From Cynocephalus volans (Eukaryota; Chordata; Mammalia; Dermoptera; Cynocephalidae): a stretch of DNA of 64,000 bases. The number at the start of each line of letters is the position of its first letter. Within the stretch, counting starts at the first letter, position 1. The notes beneath the pieces are model-generated. The model did no database searches. It worked only from the letters and a program-made list of their open reading frames with translations, and was not told where the DNA came from. The position numbers and the translations under genes were made by a program. The stretch lies in the NCBI RefSeq assembly GCF_027409185.1, contig NC_084463.1:43130407-43194406 (forward strand), given 5' to 3'. This document shows positions 48,171-59,481 of this stretch, one piece after another.

Positions 48171-48189
48171 TCCTAAAAGGAGAATGTAA

Positions 48190-48760
48190 ATTCCTCCTTG
48201 TGAAGGTGTCCCCCTCTCCCACACGAGAACAATCCTGTCACCAAATGCAGAGACAGCACCGAGGCGGATCTGTGTAAATAAATCTTGTTAAATGACCCTT
48301 ATCTATTATGTTTCCTTATGTATTTGCCTTCCCACAATTTACCAGCAAGAAGCCCAGACCTCCTCTGCTTCCCTTTGTCTAGTCACTTACCCACAATTTA
48401 TCACCTGCTGTTACAGTGGCTATAAGTCCCCACGGTTTTTAGCTGTTTATGTTTTTTGGTTTTGTTTTAACATCTGTGAAGCCCCCATGCACATTATAAA
48501 ATAACTTAGCATCAGGACGGCCAGTTATCTCGGTTGGTTAGAGCGAGGCGTTATGACACTGGTTTGGATCCCGTCACCAACCAACCACCAAAAAAGAAAA
48601 AAAAAGAAGAAAGAAAAGAAAATAAATAAAAAAGCATTTAACACCAAATGAAATATATAAGGTTTTCTTCTGTTAAACTGTCTTTTGTCAGTTTAATTCA
48701 CTAAGAGAGTTTAGGAAAAGGTTTTTCTCCCCTACACCTCAGAAAAAGAAATGCTACAAA
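48190..48760 (+). mobile_element. Class I ERV-type LTR, split by a SINE
   Basis: The 3' portion has the family signature TCTGTTAAACTGTCTTTTGT followed by CAGTTTAATTCACTAAGAG. Related copies occur at 49560-49880, 61800-62230 and (antisense) 63640-64000. A SINE occupies 48515-48640. Confidence 0.6.
48515..48640 (+). mobile_element. tRNA-derived SINE (CYN-like), plus strand
   Basis: GGCCAGTTATCTCGGTTGGTT (A-box region), GTTATGACACTGG, a shortened B-box region (TTTGGATCCC) and a long A-rich tail of AAAAG/AAAT units. Confidence 0.72.
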
Positions 48761-48914
48761 CATACAACTTTTCATTTGAAAGTTTATTCATATTTTTCTA
48801 CACCCAGTTTTGTAAATTTCAAATAATAGTTGTTTGATTTGGAATTTGGGTTTCCATCCCTCAGACTCATGGGGCAATCATGGACGGAAACAAAAATAAT
48901 TAAAATTAAAATCA

Positions 48915-49060
48915 GGGCCGAGCCCGTGGCGCACTCGGTAGAGTGCTGCGCTGGGAGCGCGGCGACGCTCCCGCCGCGGGTTCGGATCCTGTATAGGAAT
49001 GGCCGGTGCACTCACTGGCTGAGTGCCGGTCACGAAAAAACGACAAAAAAAAAAAAAAAA
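48915..49060 (+). mobile_element. Young tRNA-derived SINE, plus strand, with TSD
   Basis: It starts GGGCCGAGCCCGTGGCGCAC, with GGTAGAGTGCTGCGCTGGGA and CGCGGGTTCGGATCC (B box), then GGCCGGTGCACTCACTGGCT and an A tail. A perfect 10-bp duplication, ATTAAAATCA, lies at 48905-48914 and 49061-49070. It is nearly identical to the copy at 26734-26878. Confidence 0.9.
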
Positions 49061-49074
49061 ATTAAAATCATACA

Positions 49075-49559
49075 AACTTCACAAAACCAAATAAGTAGAA
49101 AAGAGCTAGATATGCTGCCAGTCCCGCGCTGGCTCCATCAGGTTTTCGTGGGGTGAGGCGAGACCCTGAAGTCCAAAGTCTCAGGCACTCAAGTGCTCCT
49201 CAGTCCTATGGGATGATTTTTCCATTTAATCTTCTCCAAGATCCTGCACCATCGTCCACAGCCTCCCTCTACTTTCTACAAGCACCGTGGCCAGAGCTGC
49301 TTCTGTGCACCTGCCCCACCTGATCGGGCTTCCCACACTGGCCAGAACCCCAGCAAACACCCCCAGGCACAGGGCAGATCTCAGAGCCTATCCCAGGACA
49401 GCTTCGGGTGCATGTGCTCTCAGTGTTCCTCCAGTAACCTGCGCTGTGGAGAAGACAGGGCGCTGTTACCTGCAAGCCCTGAGTAAATAGCCTTTTGCCT
49501 CTTCTCATTAGGTGGTCTCTGTTTAGTTCCACACCAGGAAAAGTGGGGGGTTCTGGGGA
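49075..49559. other. No recognisable gene
   Basis: About 485 bp of moderately GC-rich sequence. Open frames at 49287-49490 (plus) and 49269-49532 (minus) overlap and have no recognisable features. It may be LTR-related, since it runs into the next LTR. Confidence 0.35.
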
Positions 49560-49880
49560 AAGGAGCTACCCTCTGGATTTATTTGTCCTTCTGCATAACA
49601 AGACAACCTTTATTCACCCTCCTGTAACTTGTCACCACGCCCAGAAGCCCCAGCTCTATTCCTTTCTGTAGCTCAGGACGCTGTACAAACTCCAGTCATC
49701 TGGCCCTTCCTTGAGTCTCATGTTTTGCGGGACTCCTGTACCTATGAACATAATTAAAGTAGTTTTTCTCCTGTTGATCTGTCTTATGTCAATTTAATTC
49801 GTAGCCCATCCAAAGAACCCAGAAGGGAAGAGGGAAGCCATATCCCCCTCCCCGACAGCATTAAAAAGATGAAGTAGAAA
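49560..49880 (+). mobile_element. Class I ERV-type LTR, plus strand
   Basis: TTTCTCCTGTTGATCTGTCT with TATGTCAATTTAATTCGTAG and AACCCAGAAGGGAAGAGG is the same LTR 3' signature as at 48660. Confidence 0.6.
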
Positions 49881-50429
49881 AAGATGAAGAAAAAAGTATA
49901 AGAAAAAGAAAAGAGAAACAATACTAATGTAAGTCTTAAAAGACCTCAAAACCGTGTTAGGATCCTGACTCAAACAAACCAACTTTTTACACACGCACGT
50001 TTTAGGTAATAGGTGGAATCTGAACAGGAATCAGAGGTCAGAAAAAAACAGGAATTACTGTCAATTGCATTGGGTAGGCAAAGCCGTGACTATCGGTAAG
50101 ACGCTAATGAAACTTCTGGAAGTGAAACTACTGATGTCTGGGATTTGCTTTAAAAAAAGAAAACCCTTCCGTCAAGACAAAACAACAGAACAGATGAAGA
50201 AAATGCAGTAAAATGCTCATTTGGATTGTTTATTTATGGAGTTCATTGTCCTGTTGTCTTGGGTGCAACTGCTTGAAATTATTCATTAAAGGTTTTTTCC
50301 GTGTTGTTGTTTTTTAATCCTGATTGTATTTTCTAAACTGAAGGAAACCCTCAGGCCACATTCCCCCATTGATGTAAACAGCAGAGAGGGTTCCGGGACC
50401 GGGAGGGGGGTTGGTAAAGTAGAATTAAC
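49881..50429. other. No recognisable gene
   Basis: About 550 bp without a supported feature, running into the CpG island. Confidence 0.35.
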
Positions 50430-52110
50430 AGCAGTTGTTCGCTCATGCAGAGAAGTGTGCGCGCCCACCACCTGCACCCTCCGGGCCACACGGAATCGAA
50501 GGACAGACCCCGTCCTCGTGTGTTTAGTGAGGAGAGACCACGGAAAAGCTCCAGCCGGGAAGCCCAGGGAAAGCCAGTCATCCACACCTGCAGCCAGGCC
50601 GTCTACACCCGGAGCCGGCCATCCACACCCGCGGCCAGGCCATCTACACCCAGAGCCGGCCATCCACACCCGCAGCCAGGCCGTCCACACCCAGGGCCGG
50701 CCATCCACACCTGCAGCCAGGCCGTCTACGCCCAGGGCCGGCCATCCGCACCCGCGGCCAGGCCGTCCACACCCAGGGCCGGCCATCCGTACCCGCAGCC
50801 AGGCCGTCTACACCCAGAGCCGGCCATCCGCACCCGCGGCCAGGCCGTCCACACCCGGAGCCGGCCATCCGCACCTGCAGCCAGGCCGTCTACACCCAGG
50901 GCCGGCCATCCACACCTGCAGCCAGGCCGTCTACACCCGGAGCCGGTCATCCACACCCGCGGCCAGGCCGTCTACACCCAGAGCCGGCCATCCGCACCTG
51001 CAGCCAGGCCGTCCGTACTCGCACCCCCAGGAGGTGGCAGAAAGGTGCTGCTTAGCCTTCAAGGCCTTCTGCTTTCCTGCTCGCTTCCCCACACCCCACG
51101 CGTGGCCAGAGCCTCAGTTTCCTCCTCTGTCCGCTCAACCCCAGGACTCGGGTTGGTCAGGGTTGGGGGGCGGCATTTCGGGGCTTGGTAACATCCCCCG
51201 CCCCGCCCCAGGGGACCGGACCTACCTGTCGCCTCCCCGCAGCCCGGCCTGCCCCGCCCACCGTCTCCGCCTAAGCCGGACGCCCCCTCTCTTCAACCCC
51301 GGACCCGACGCCGACGATGCCCGGGAGAGTTGGGGGATCGCTACCCCCGGCGACCCGCTTCACCCTCCCAGGGGGGCACCCGCCCCTGCTCGCTGCCGCC
51401 TGTCCCCCCGACCCCCTTCACCGACCGCCCACGGGGGCGCCCTCTCCCGCCCCCTCCACAGGGACCCCGTTCCCCTCCCAATGACTCACCCCAAACACAG
51501 CGGACAGGCTGCCGCCCCCTTTCCTCCCTTGTCCCCCAGCCCCTCCCCCACCAGCAAACCTCCTGTCCATCCCCCTGCCCAGGCCAAGGCGGCCCCACTC
51601 CCGGCTGTCCCAGGACGCCGAGGCTCCTCCACTCTCCTCCCCTCCCCCACCCTGACCCAGCTGACGCCACCAAGTCCCCCGCGGCCCGGCCATCGCCGAT
51701 CAGCCCCGGACGCCTGGCGTGGTGCGAGGGCCACCTCCCTGTGAGTACCGGCCCTGCAGGCCACCCTCCTGCGGCCTCTGGGTCAGGACCCCGGGTCCAC
51801 CCCCGCCTTCTAACGGCGGCGCCTTCCCGCCCCTCCCGGCCGTCCTGTCCCTGCAGAGGGTGATACGTGGGAACCGTGGACACTCAGGCCCCGCGGTCAC
51901 CTGGATGAGCCTGGCATTAACAAAGGAACATCCCCGGGACCGAAGGTGACCAGAGCCCTGATGACAGCCTCTGCCCAGACTGAGTCAGACCCCCAGCTCA
52001 CTGGACGCTCCCCATCCCTGGCTTCTGTCCGCGTAGACAGCGTCCCCCAACCCTGAGGACCAGGGAGAGAGCTGACGCCAAGAGCGAGGGCGCAGGAAGC
52101 GCTGATCAAG
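50430..52110. promoter_or_regulatory. Large CpG-rich block containing a minisatellite
   Basis: About 1.7 kb of GC-rich, CpG-dense DNA. The first part is a 41-bp tandem array (50578-51020). The rest is unique-looking C-rich sequence with a donor-like CCT|GTGAGT at 51741 and an acceptor-like CCTGTCCCTGCAG ending at 51856. Long frames on both strands (plus 50455-51744, 429 codons; plus 51330-51863; minus 51341-51883) are expected from low A/T content and show no domains. A promoter or 5' exon of an unidentified gene is possible but unproven. Confidence 0.5.
50578..51020. repeat. 41-bp GC-rich minisatellite, about 10.8 copies
   Basis: The unit is GTCTACACCC-GGAGCCGGCC-ATCCACACCC-GCGGCCAGGC-C with point variants (GTC/ATC, ACACCC/ACGCCC, CGG/CAG). 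Successive units start near 50601, 50642 and so on. As 41 is not a multiple of 3, each frame reads three peptide units in rotation; no frame meets a stop within the array on the plus strand. Confidence 0.93.
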
Positions 52111-52319
52111 TTCCCAGGGGACAGACTCCGAATGTCTGCAGTCCATAGACGCCATCACTTTCCGGATTGCAGAAAAATAGAGGAGGGTGGTGCTTGGAGT
52201 TTGGAAACGATTTTCAAATCCCTTTCCTAACTCGGTCCCAACAGCACCCCCGTGAAGTAGGCAGGCGAAGCTGTGGACCTCCACTGCGTGGGGTTACATA
52301 TTCTAACTCCAAAGGGTGC
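52111..52319. other. Spacer with no recognisable gene
   Basis: Ordinary-looking sequence between the CpG block and the TG-rich array. Confidence 0.3.
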
Positions 52320-52700
52320 CTGTGCGCTCGCATGTGTGTGCCTGTGCACGTCTGTGTGAGTCTGTGTGTGGGCCAGTGTGTATGTGCATGCACGTTTATG
52401 TGTGTGTGTGCCTGTGCATGTCTGTGTGAGTCTGTGTGGGCCAGTGTGTATGTGCATGCACGTTTATGTGTGTGTGTGCCTGTGCATGTCTGTGTGAGTC
52501 TGTGTGTGGGCCAGTGTGTATGTGCATGCACGTTTATGTGTGTGTGTGCCTGTGCATGTCTGTGTGAGTCTGTGTGTGGGCCAGTGTGTATGTGCATGCA
52601 TGTTTATGTGTGTGTGCCTGTGCATGTCTGTGTGAGTCTGTGTGTGGGCCAGTGTGTATGTACATGCATGTTTATGTGTGTGCCTGTGTGTGTGTTTACA
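52320..52700. repeat. TG-rich minisatellite, about 70-bp unit, about 5 copies
   Basis: The unit contains GGGCCAGTGTGTATGTGCATG, then CACGTTTATGTGTGTG, then CCTGTGCATGTCTGTGTGAG. GGGCCAGTGTG recurs at about 52369, 52438, 52509, 52578 and 52647. Degenerate TG/CATG-rich sequence continues to 52960. Confidence 0.9.
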
Positions 52701-52967
52701 TGTGTTTCTCTGTGTACATGTGTTTGTGCATGGCTGAGTACGTCTTTGTGCATTTGCATGTATGCATATGTATGTATATTTCTGTCTACATGTGCTTTGT
52801 AATTGTGTACATGTTGTGCATGTGTGTGCACCTGAGTTGGTGTGCTGTGTGCACATGTGTATATTTGTAAGCATGGGTGTGTTTGAGAGTACACATGTTT
52901 ATGCATGCATGTGTGTGTATATGTGTTTGTCCATGTACACACATGTATTCGTGTGTGCATGTGTCTG

Positions 52968-53375
52968 GTCCCCTTCTCCATTCCCTGGGTCCCTAGGTGG
53001 GCTCCAAGGTGCTGGCATGGTGTGCCTGGTTGTGGTAGTAGGGTATGGTCCCTGGCTCCATACCTCGCATCCCTGGGCGGTACCCAAGGTGCTGGCTAGA
53101 TGTGCCTGGTTATGGGAGAGAGGTCTGGTCCCCTTCTCCATACCTTGGGTCCCCTGGTGGGTGCAGAGGTGCTGGCATGGTGTGCTTGGTTGTGGGAGGA
53201 GGGTCCATTCCCCTTCTCCATGCCTGGGATCCCCATGCTGGCCCTGAGGCACTGACACAGTTTGCCTGGAAGTGGGAGTGGGGTCCGGTCGGCAGATCCA
53301 AGCCTCTGGTTCCCAGGCAGGCCCCAAGGTGCTGTTGGCTGGTGGTGTGCCCAGGCCAGAACTAATTTTTTGTCC
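52968..53375. repeat. About 80-bp tandem repeat, 5 degenerate copies
   Basis: GGTCCCCTTCTCCAT-type unit starts recur near 52968, 53046, 53127, 53205 and 53285, each followed by a CTGGGTCCC…AAGGTGCTGGCATGGTGTGC-like body. The array abuts an antisense L1 5' UTR on its right, so it may be the inner end of that UTR. Confidence 0.75.
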
Positions 53376-54185
53376 TTTGCTTCTAACACGGGGGAACTTC
53401 CTGTGGGAACCAGTATTTGAGTGTGTGGTTGTTTAAATTGCTGCTTTGCTGCTGTTTCCCTAGGGAAGGCTTTTTGTGCAGCTCGGGGTTTAATGGTTGA
53501 TCTTATAGGTATTTCCAGCTCTCCAGAGACCCAGTGGATCTGTATTCTGTAGAATCTCTGATTTGGGCCTGAGGTTTTCATCAAACTGCACCCCATGCAA
53601 TTCTGCATTCCTGACCAGTCTCCTCTGAGTGGTCCTGTGCTGATTGGGGGGCAGATCGGCTGTCCTTGCTGTGTCTCAGTGTTCTCCTGGTGGGCATGTC
53701 TCCCCCAACGACTGTGCTACAAACACTTCCCACGGGACCGGCCTGGTGCTGTCCCTTGCAATGACTCGCCAGCCTCTGAGGGGCTCCCTTTTTCTGGTTG
53801 TTCTGGTTCCTCGCTCCTGCATGGGTCCATGGGAACTCTGTAAGTGGTCTTGTTTTCCTGGGGGTTGCCAAGGCCCTCTTCTCTCCTGCCGCCTCCAAGT
53901 AACGCCATCTGAAGCGCACAGCTGTGGCTTCTGCAGGCTCCTGCTCTGTGTGCTCAGCAGCTCCAGCCTTAAAGCAGCTGCAGCCAGAAACTCTCAGAGC
54001 AGCTTTTTCTTTCTCTCATTGTAGTTTCTCCCTCCTTCATGAACTCCATAGGTCTCTCTCCTCCTCTTTCCCTGTGCTCCAGCAGCCCGAGCTTGGCTGA
54101 TGTTACATTTTTACAGTTGTAAATTGGTTGATTTGTGGGAGAGAGTGACGCTGGGAACCGTTTATTCTGCCATCTTGACTGGAAG
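53376..54185 (-). mobile_element. L1 5' UTR fragment, antisense
   Basis: On the minus strand the sequence begins at about 54185 with CCAGTCAAGATGGCAGAATAA; CAAGATGGC near the 5' edge is the typical start (YY1 site) of an L1 5' UTR. About 800 bp of GC-moderate 5' UTR sequence follow, then the 80-bp repeats. ORF1/ORF2 of this L1 are not seen further left. Confidence 0.6.
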
Positions 54186-54189
54186 CCCT

Positions 54190-55392
54190 GGTATTCGATT
54201 TGTAGTTCTTGTTGGAGAGATCTTTCACCTCCTTGTTTAAATTGATTCCTACGTATTTTATTTTTTCTGGTGACTATTATAAATGGGCTTCCTTTCTAGA
54301 TATCTATTTTTTGCTAATTCATTATTGGAGAATACAAATGCTACTGATTTGGGGGCATTGATTTTGTATCCTGCAACATTACCAAAATTGTTAATCTGCT
54401 CTAAGACTTTTTGGGTAGGGTCTTTAGACTTTTCTATATATAGGATAATGTCATCTGCAAACAGGAGCAGTTTGAATTTGTCCTTTCTAATCTGGATGCC
54501 CTTCATTTCTTTCTTTTGCCTGATTTTTCTGACGAGTACTTCCAATACTGTCTTAAGTAGGAGTGGTGATAGTGGGCATCCTTATCTTCTTCCTGTTTCA
54601 AAAAAAGCTGAAAGCTTTTATCAGGATGATATGGCAGTGAGTTTGTCATCTATGGCTTTTATTGTATTGAGGTACTTTCCTTTATGCCTGATTTGCTGAG
54701 AGCCTTTGTCATTAAGGGATGTTGAATTTTGTTGAATTCTTTTTCTGTATCTGTTAAGTATTGAGATAATCTTTTTTTTTGTCCTTGATGTAGTTGATGT
54801 GGTTTATCATATTTATTAACTTGCATATGTTGAACTATCCTTGACTCCCTGGGATGAATTCCTCTTGATCACAGTGTATAATTTATTTGATGTGTTGCTG
54901 TATTCTGATTGCTAGTAATTTATTTAGGATTTGTGCCTCTATGTTCATCAGAGATATTGATGTTTAGTTTTCTTTTTTTTATTGTACTTTTGTTTGGTTT
55001 GGTATAAGGTGATGCTGGCCTCATAGTGTGTGTTTGGTTGCGTGGCCTCTGTTTCAATTTTTTGGAATAGTTTAAAGACAATTGGTATTAATTCATCTTT
55101 AAATGTTTGGAAGAATCCAGCAGTAAAGCCATCCAGATCTGGGCTTTTCTTTGTTGGGAAACTGCTGATTACTGCTTCAATCTTGTTGCTTGTTACTAGT
55201 TTGTTCAGGTTTTCTATTTCTTCTTGGTTCTGTCTTGGTAGATTGTCTGTGTCCAGAAATTTATCCATTTCTTTTAGGCTGTCAAATTTGTTGGTGTATA
55301 GTTGTATGTAATAGTGTCTAATGATTATTTGCATTTCTGTGGTACCAGTTGTAATATCTCCTTTTTAATTTCTGTTTTTGTTATTTGGGTCT

Positions 55393-55483
<91 letters not shown>

Positions 55484-58075
55484 GTTAACCTATCTAATAC
55501 TTTTTCTATTTTGTTTCATTAATCTGTTGCATAATTCTGGGGGTCTGTATATCATTTACTTCTGCTCTGATCTTAATTATTTCTTCCCATCTATTAACTT
55601 TGGAATTGGATGATTCTTGTTTTTCTAGTTCTTTGAGGAGTAGCATTAAATTGTTTATTTGAAATCTTCCTATTATATCAATGTAAATATTTATTGTGAT
55701 GAACTTCCCTCTTAGTACTGTTCTTGCAGAAACCTACAGATGTTGATATGATTTTCTTTATTTTCTAGAATTTTTTGATTTCCTGTTTAATTTCTTCTTG
55801 GGCTCATAGGTCATTCAGAACCTGTTATTTAATTTCAATGTATTTGTATAGTGTTATGAGGTTCTCTTGTTATTAATTTCTAGTTTTAATCCATTGTGGT
55901 CTGAAAAGATAGTTGAGGTGATTTTGAGTTTTTAAAGTTGTTGAGACTTGATGTCTGACCTAATATGTGGTGTATCCTGGAGAATGTTGCATGTGCTGAT
56001 AAGAATGTGTGTTCTGTGGTTGTTGGATGATATGGTCTTTAGATCTCTGCCAAGTCCAATTGTTCTAAAGCATAATTTAAATCCTGTCCTTATCTGTTGA
56101 TTTGTTGCCTGGATGATCTGTCCAATGCTGAGCAAGTGTTGTTTGGTGCCCCACTATTATTATGCTTGGGTCTATCTCTTTCTTTAGGTCTGATAGTGTT
56201 TGCTTTATATATCTGGGTTCTCCAGTGTTGGGTGCATATATATTTGTGATTGTCATGTCTTCTTACTGAATAGATCCCTTTATCATTATATAGTGGCATT
56301 CTTTGTCTCTTTTTATGGTTTTTGTTTAAAACCTATTTCATGTGATATGAGAATAGCTACTCCTGCTCATTTTTTTGTTTCCATTTGCATGCTATATCTC
56401 TTTTCATCCCTTCACTATTAGTCTGTGTGCATCTTTACAGGAGAGGTGAGTATCTTGAAGACAGCATATAGTTGGGTCTAATTTTTATCCAATCCATCAG
56501 TCTGTGTCTGTTGACTGGAGAGTTAAACTAACTCATTTACACTTAGGGTTATTATTGAGAGGTATTGTCTTACTCCCAGCATTTGATCACATTTCATTTA
56601 GATGTTTTAAATATATGTTGTTTCTTTCATCCCCTTTTATTGTTGGTCATCAATGTTTGTTGGTTTTCTGAGGTGGAAAGACTTAGTTTCCTTTTTCTTT
56701 CTCATTTGCATTTGTGTTTTGCCAGTGGGTTTTGTTCATTCTTGTGTATTCATGATAGGGATCATTATTTTTCAGATTCCAGATGCAGGACTCCATTGAG
56801 AATTTCTTGCAGGGCTAGTCATGTGGTGATAAACTCCTGCAGTTTTTGTTTTGTTTTGTTTTGTTTTTGTCCGGAAAAACCACTATTTATCTGTCATTTC
56901 TGAAGGATAGCCTTGCTGGTTATAGTTTTCTTGGCTGGCAGTTTTTTCTTTTGGTATTTTGAATGTGTCATCCCATTTTCTTCTCATCTGTAGAGTTTCA
57001 GTTGTGAAGTCTGCTGTTATTCTGATGGGGCCTCCCTTATAAGTGACTTGATATTTTTCTCTTGCTGCTTTTAGGATTCTCTCTGTCTTTCAGTTCTGCC
57101 AGTTTGACTATAATGTGTCTTGTAGAGGATATTTTTGGACTGAATCTGTTTGGGCATCTTTGAGCTTCCTGAATCTGAAGGCAATGGTCTCTCTGTATAC
57201 CTGGAAAGTTTCCCCCTATTATTTCATTGAATAGATTATCAATGTCTTTACTTTTCTCCTCCCTTTCTGGAACACCCATGATTCAGATGTTTCTGCACTT
57301 ACTGTTGTCTGCTAGCTCTCTTAGACCTCCTTCATTTTTAAAAAATTCCTTTCTCCCTCCGTCCCAATTTTTTTTGTCTTCCTGGGTTATTTAATAAAGA
57401 TCATTTTGGGGATCAAAAGTTCTTTCTCCTGCTTGCTCTAATCTGCTGCTTAAGCTATTGCTTGTGGGGTTTTTTTAAAAAAATTTTATTGAATATGTCC
57501 TTCACTTCCAGGAGCTCTGCTGCATTGTTTTTTAAAGTATTAATTTATTTTTAAATTTCCTCCTTCATATTCTGGATACTTTTTCTCATTTCATTGTGTT
57601 GTCTAACTGAGTCTTATCTCTTTCAGTTTCCTTAAGATAGTTACTACAAATTCCATTTTAGTCATTTCAAGGGTTTCCTGTTCTATAGGGTTTAGTACTT
57701 GAGAATTACTTTGTTTCTTTGCTAGTGTCACATTTTCTTTTTTCCCATATATTTAGTATCTTTACATTGATTTCTGGTCATCTGGTAGATCAGTTTCTTT
57801 TTGTATCACTCTGGAGTGGACTTTGAGGAGGAATTCTTCCTTCTCCTTTTCCAGGCTCCTCTAGTGACTCTACTTGTCTCAGTGCAGCTGAATATGCTGC
57901 AGGCCACCTGCACAGAGGTTGTGGCTGTTACTGTGGTGGCAAGCATGCTTGCTGTGGTAGAAAGTGTGGTGCTGGCTGTTGTTGATGACTTCCACAGAAG
58001 TGTTGTGGGGCCTCCTGGGTCATGGTGGTGTTAGCTCCTGCTTTCTGTAAAGGCAGGCTGGAGGGCTACCTGGGG
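54190..58075 (-). mobile_element. L1 element, antisense: ORF2 (3'-truncated), ORF1, 5' UTR
   Basis: Read right to left: 5' UTR (58075 to about 57800), ORF1 (about 57750-56750, broken), ORF2 EN and RT (56600-54190). Clear protein pieces are 54258-54545 on minus ([16 protein letters not shown], the intact RT FADD box, then FGNVAGYKINAPKS) and 54948-55334 on minus ([37 protein letters not shown]). It stops at 54190 inside RT, directly against the other L1's 5' end, so its own 3' end is missing. Frameshifts are present. A TTTC expansion lies at 55390-55484. Confidence 0.87.
55390..55484. repeat. (TTTC)n microsatellite
   Basis: About 24 pure TTTC units inside antisense L1 ORF2, so it arose by expansion inside the element, not as a tail. 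Confidence 0.95.
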
Positions 58076-58119
58076 GTTTTACCTGCCTAAGCATGCCTAA
58101 ACACAGAGGTACTGACTCA

Positions 58120-58964
58120 AGCCTTTTGTCCATGAACTCTTTTTAGTCACAAACACACATGAAAAGATTAGATAACACTTCTTGATTCATTTTATGAAAG
58201 TAGCATTACCTTGATATCAGAAGTAGACAAAAAATCGCATGAAAATATAACATAAATGAAAAAAAAATTTTTATCGGTAAGGGGATCGCAACCCTTGGCA
58301 CTGTGTGGTCTGCACCATGCTCAGCCAGTGAGCACACTGGCCATCTCTATGTAGGATCCAAATCCATGGCCTTCGTGCTACTAGCACCACACTCTCCCAA
58401 GTCAGCCACAGGGCCCGCCCTATAAATGGAAATTTCTGATAAATGCAGATATAGAAATCCGCAATCAATACTAGCAAACTGAGTTCATCAACATGGAAAA
58501 ATGATTATACACCATTACCAAATGGGATTATTTTACAGATGCAATTTCAACTTAACATCCAAATCAATTAATTCAATACAGAATATTAACAGGTTAAACA
58601 AAAATTGCAAAGATTCTCTCAACAGACACACGAAAACATTTTCCAAATCCTACATCCATTTATTATAAAACTGCTGGCAAACTAGGAATAGAAGGGATCT
58701 TTCTATACCTGCTAAAGTGGACCTAGAAAAAATTTACAGCTAATGCTATACTTAATGGTGAAACCCTTGTGCTCTAATTTATCTCAAACTCGGAGAACAA
58801 AAGATGAATGTCCACTATTCCCATTCTATTTAACACTGAATTAAAAATTTTGCCAGCAAAACTTACATAAGAATTATAAGCAAAATTCTGAAAATTGAAA
58901 AAGAAGTAGGACTGTCATTGATTGCAAATGACATAAACTTGGTTATAAAATATTTAAGAAATTT
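58120..58964 (+). mobile_element. Old L1 ORF2 fragment, plus strand
   Basis: Decayed RT-coding sequence (GGCAAACTAGGAATAGAAGG; CAATGCTATACTT-like GCTAATGCTATACTTAATGG; ATGTCCACTATTCCCATTC). No open frame. A SINE interrupts it at 58262-58420. Confidence 0.6.
58262..58420 (-). mobile_element. tRNA-derived SINE, antisense
   Basis: The minus strand reads GGGCGGGCCCTGTGGCTGAC, then TTGGGAGAGTGTGGTGC, CATGGATTTGGATCC (B-box region), TAGAGATGGCCAGTGTGC and an A-rich tail. CpGs are mostly decayed, so it is older than the copies at 26734 and 48915. Confidence 0.75.
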
Positions 58965-59138
58965 GGGGCCAGCCCGTGGCTCACTTGGGAGAGTGTGGTG
59001 CTGATAACACCAAGGCCACAGCTTCGGATCCCTGTATAGGGATGGCCGGTTAGCTCACTTGGGAGAGCGTGGTGCTGAGGACAAACAGCAAGTCAAGGGT
59101 TAAGATCCCCTTATCAGTCATCTTTAAAAAAAAAAAAA
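58965..59138 (+). mobile_element. Dimeric tRNA-Ile-derived SINE (CYN-like), plus strand
   Basis: Two tRNA-like heads in tandem. The first runs from GGGGCCAGCCCGTGGCTCAC through GGTGCTGATAACACCAAGG (tRNA-Ile anticodon region) to CTTCGGATCC. The second starts GGCCGGTTAGCTCACTTGG and ends before a poly-A tail at 59125. The dimeric tRNA-Ile form is a hallmark of colugo CYN SINEs. Confidence 0.82.
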
Positions 59139-59347
59139 TACAACAGTATGTTGCTGTTAATTGTAATGTCAAATTTATTTGTTAAATAGTTCCAAAAAGC
59201 AAAATCATTTTTGTTGCATGTTATGGGTTAATGTTCCTCTAATTGCAGTGCCATAAAAGCTTATTGAAGTTCTTTTGGTTAAACCAGGCACATCATGCCA
59301 GCACCTCGGGGCCTGCCCAGGGACCCAGTGCATGAGCGCCTTAAGAG

Positions 59348-59394
59348 CCAATCAGAGCATAGCCTGCCGTCGCGCCACCCGGCGGCCAACCAAT
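59348..59394 (+). promoter_or_regulatory. Two CCAAT boxes of the histone H3 promoter
   Basis: CCAATCAG at 59348-59355 and CCAATGGG beginning at 59390 lie about 65 and 20 bp upstream of the TATA box. Paired CCAAT boxes are typical of replication-dependent H3 promoters (NF-Y sites). Confidence 0.8.
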
Positions 59395-59411
59395 GGGAGC
59401 GCTGCGGGCTC

Positions 59412-59418
59412 TATAAAA
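59412..59418 (+). promoter_or_regulatory. TATA box of the histone H3 gene
   Basis: TATAAAA, 70 bp before the start codon. Transcription would start near 59440, giving a leader of about 40 nt, a normal size for replication-dependent histone genes. Confidence 0.82.
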
Positions 59419-59481
59419 GCGAGAGCGCTGAGCCTCTCAGTGCCAGTCGGGAGCGGAGACAGCGGGAGCCTCTTCGTTGTC

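Noticed and set aside
50455-51744. 429-codon open frame, the longest in the window
   Set aside because: Half is the 41-bp minisatellite and the rest is C-rich low-complexity; open frames exist on both strands as expected from composition. No domain.
52214-52981. His/Thr-rich minus-strand frames
   Set aside because: Translation of the CA/TG-rich minisatellite.
52320-53375. Regular repeats considered as a CRISPR-like array
   Set aside because: Units are contiguous and degenerate with no unique spacers, and the genome is mammalian; these are minisatellites.
58965-59061. Possible tRNA-Ile gene
   Set aside because: tRNA-like A and B boxes are present, but the acceptor stem does not close and an A-tail follows a second tRNA-like unit; it is a SINE.
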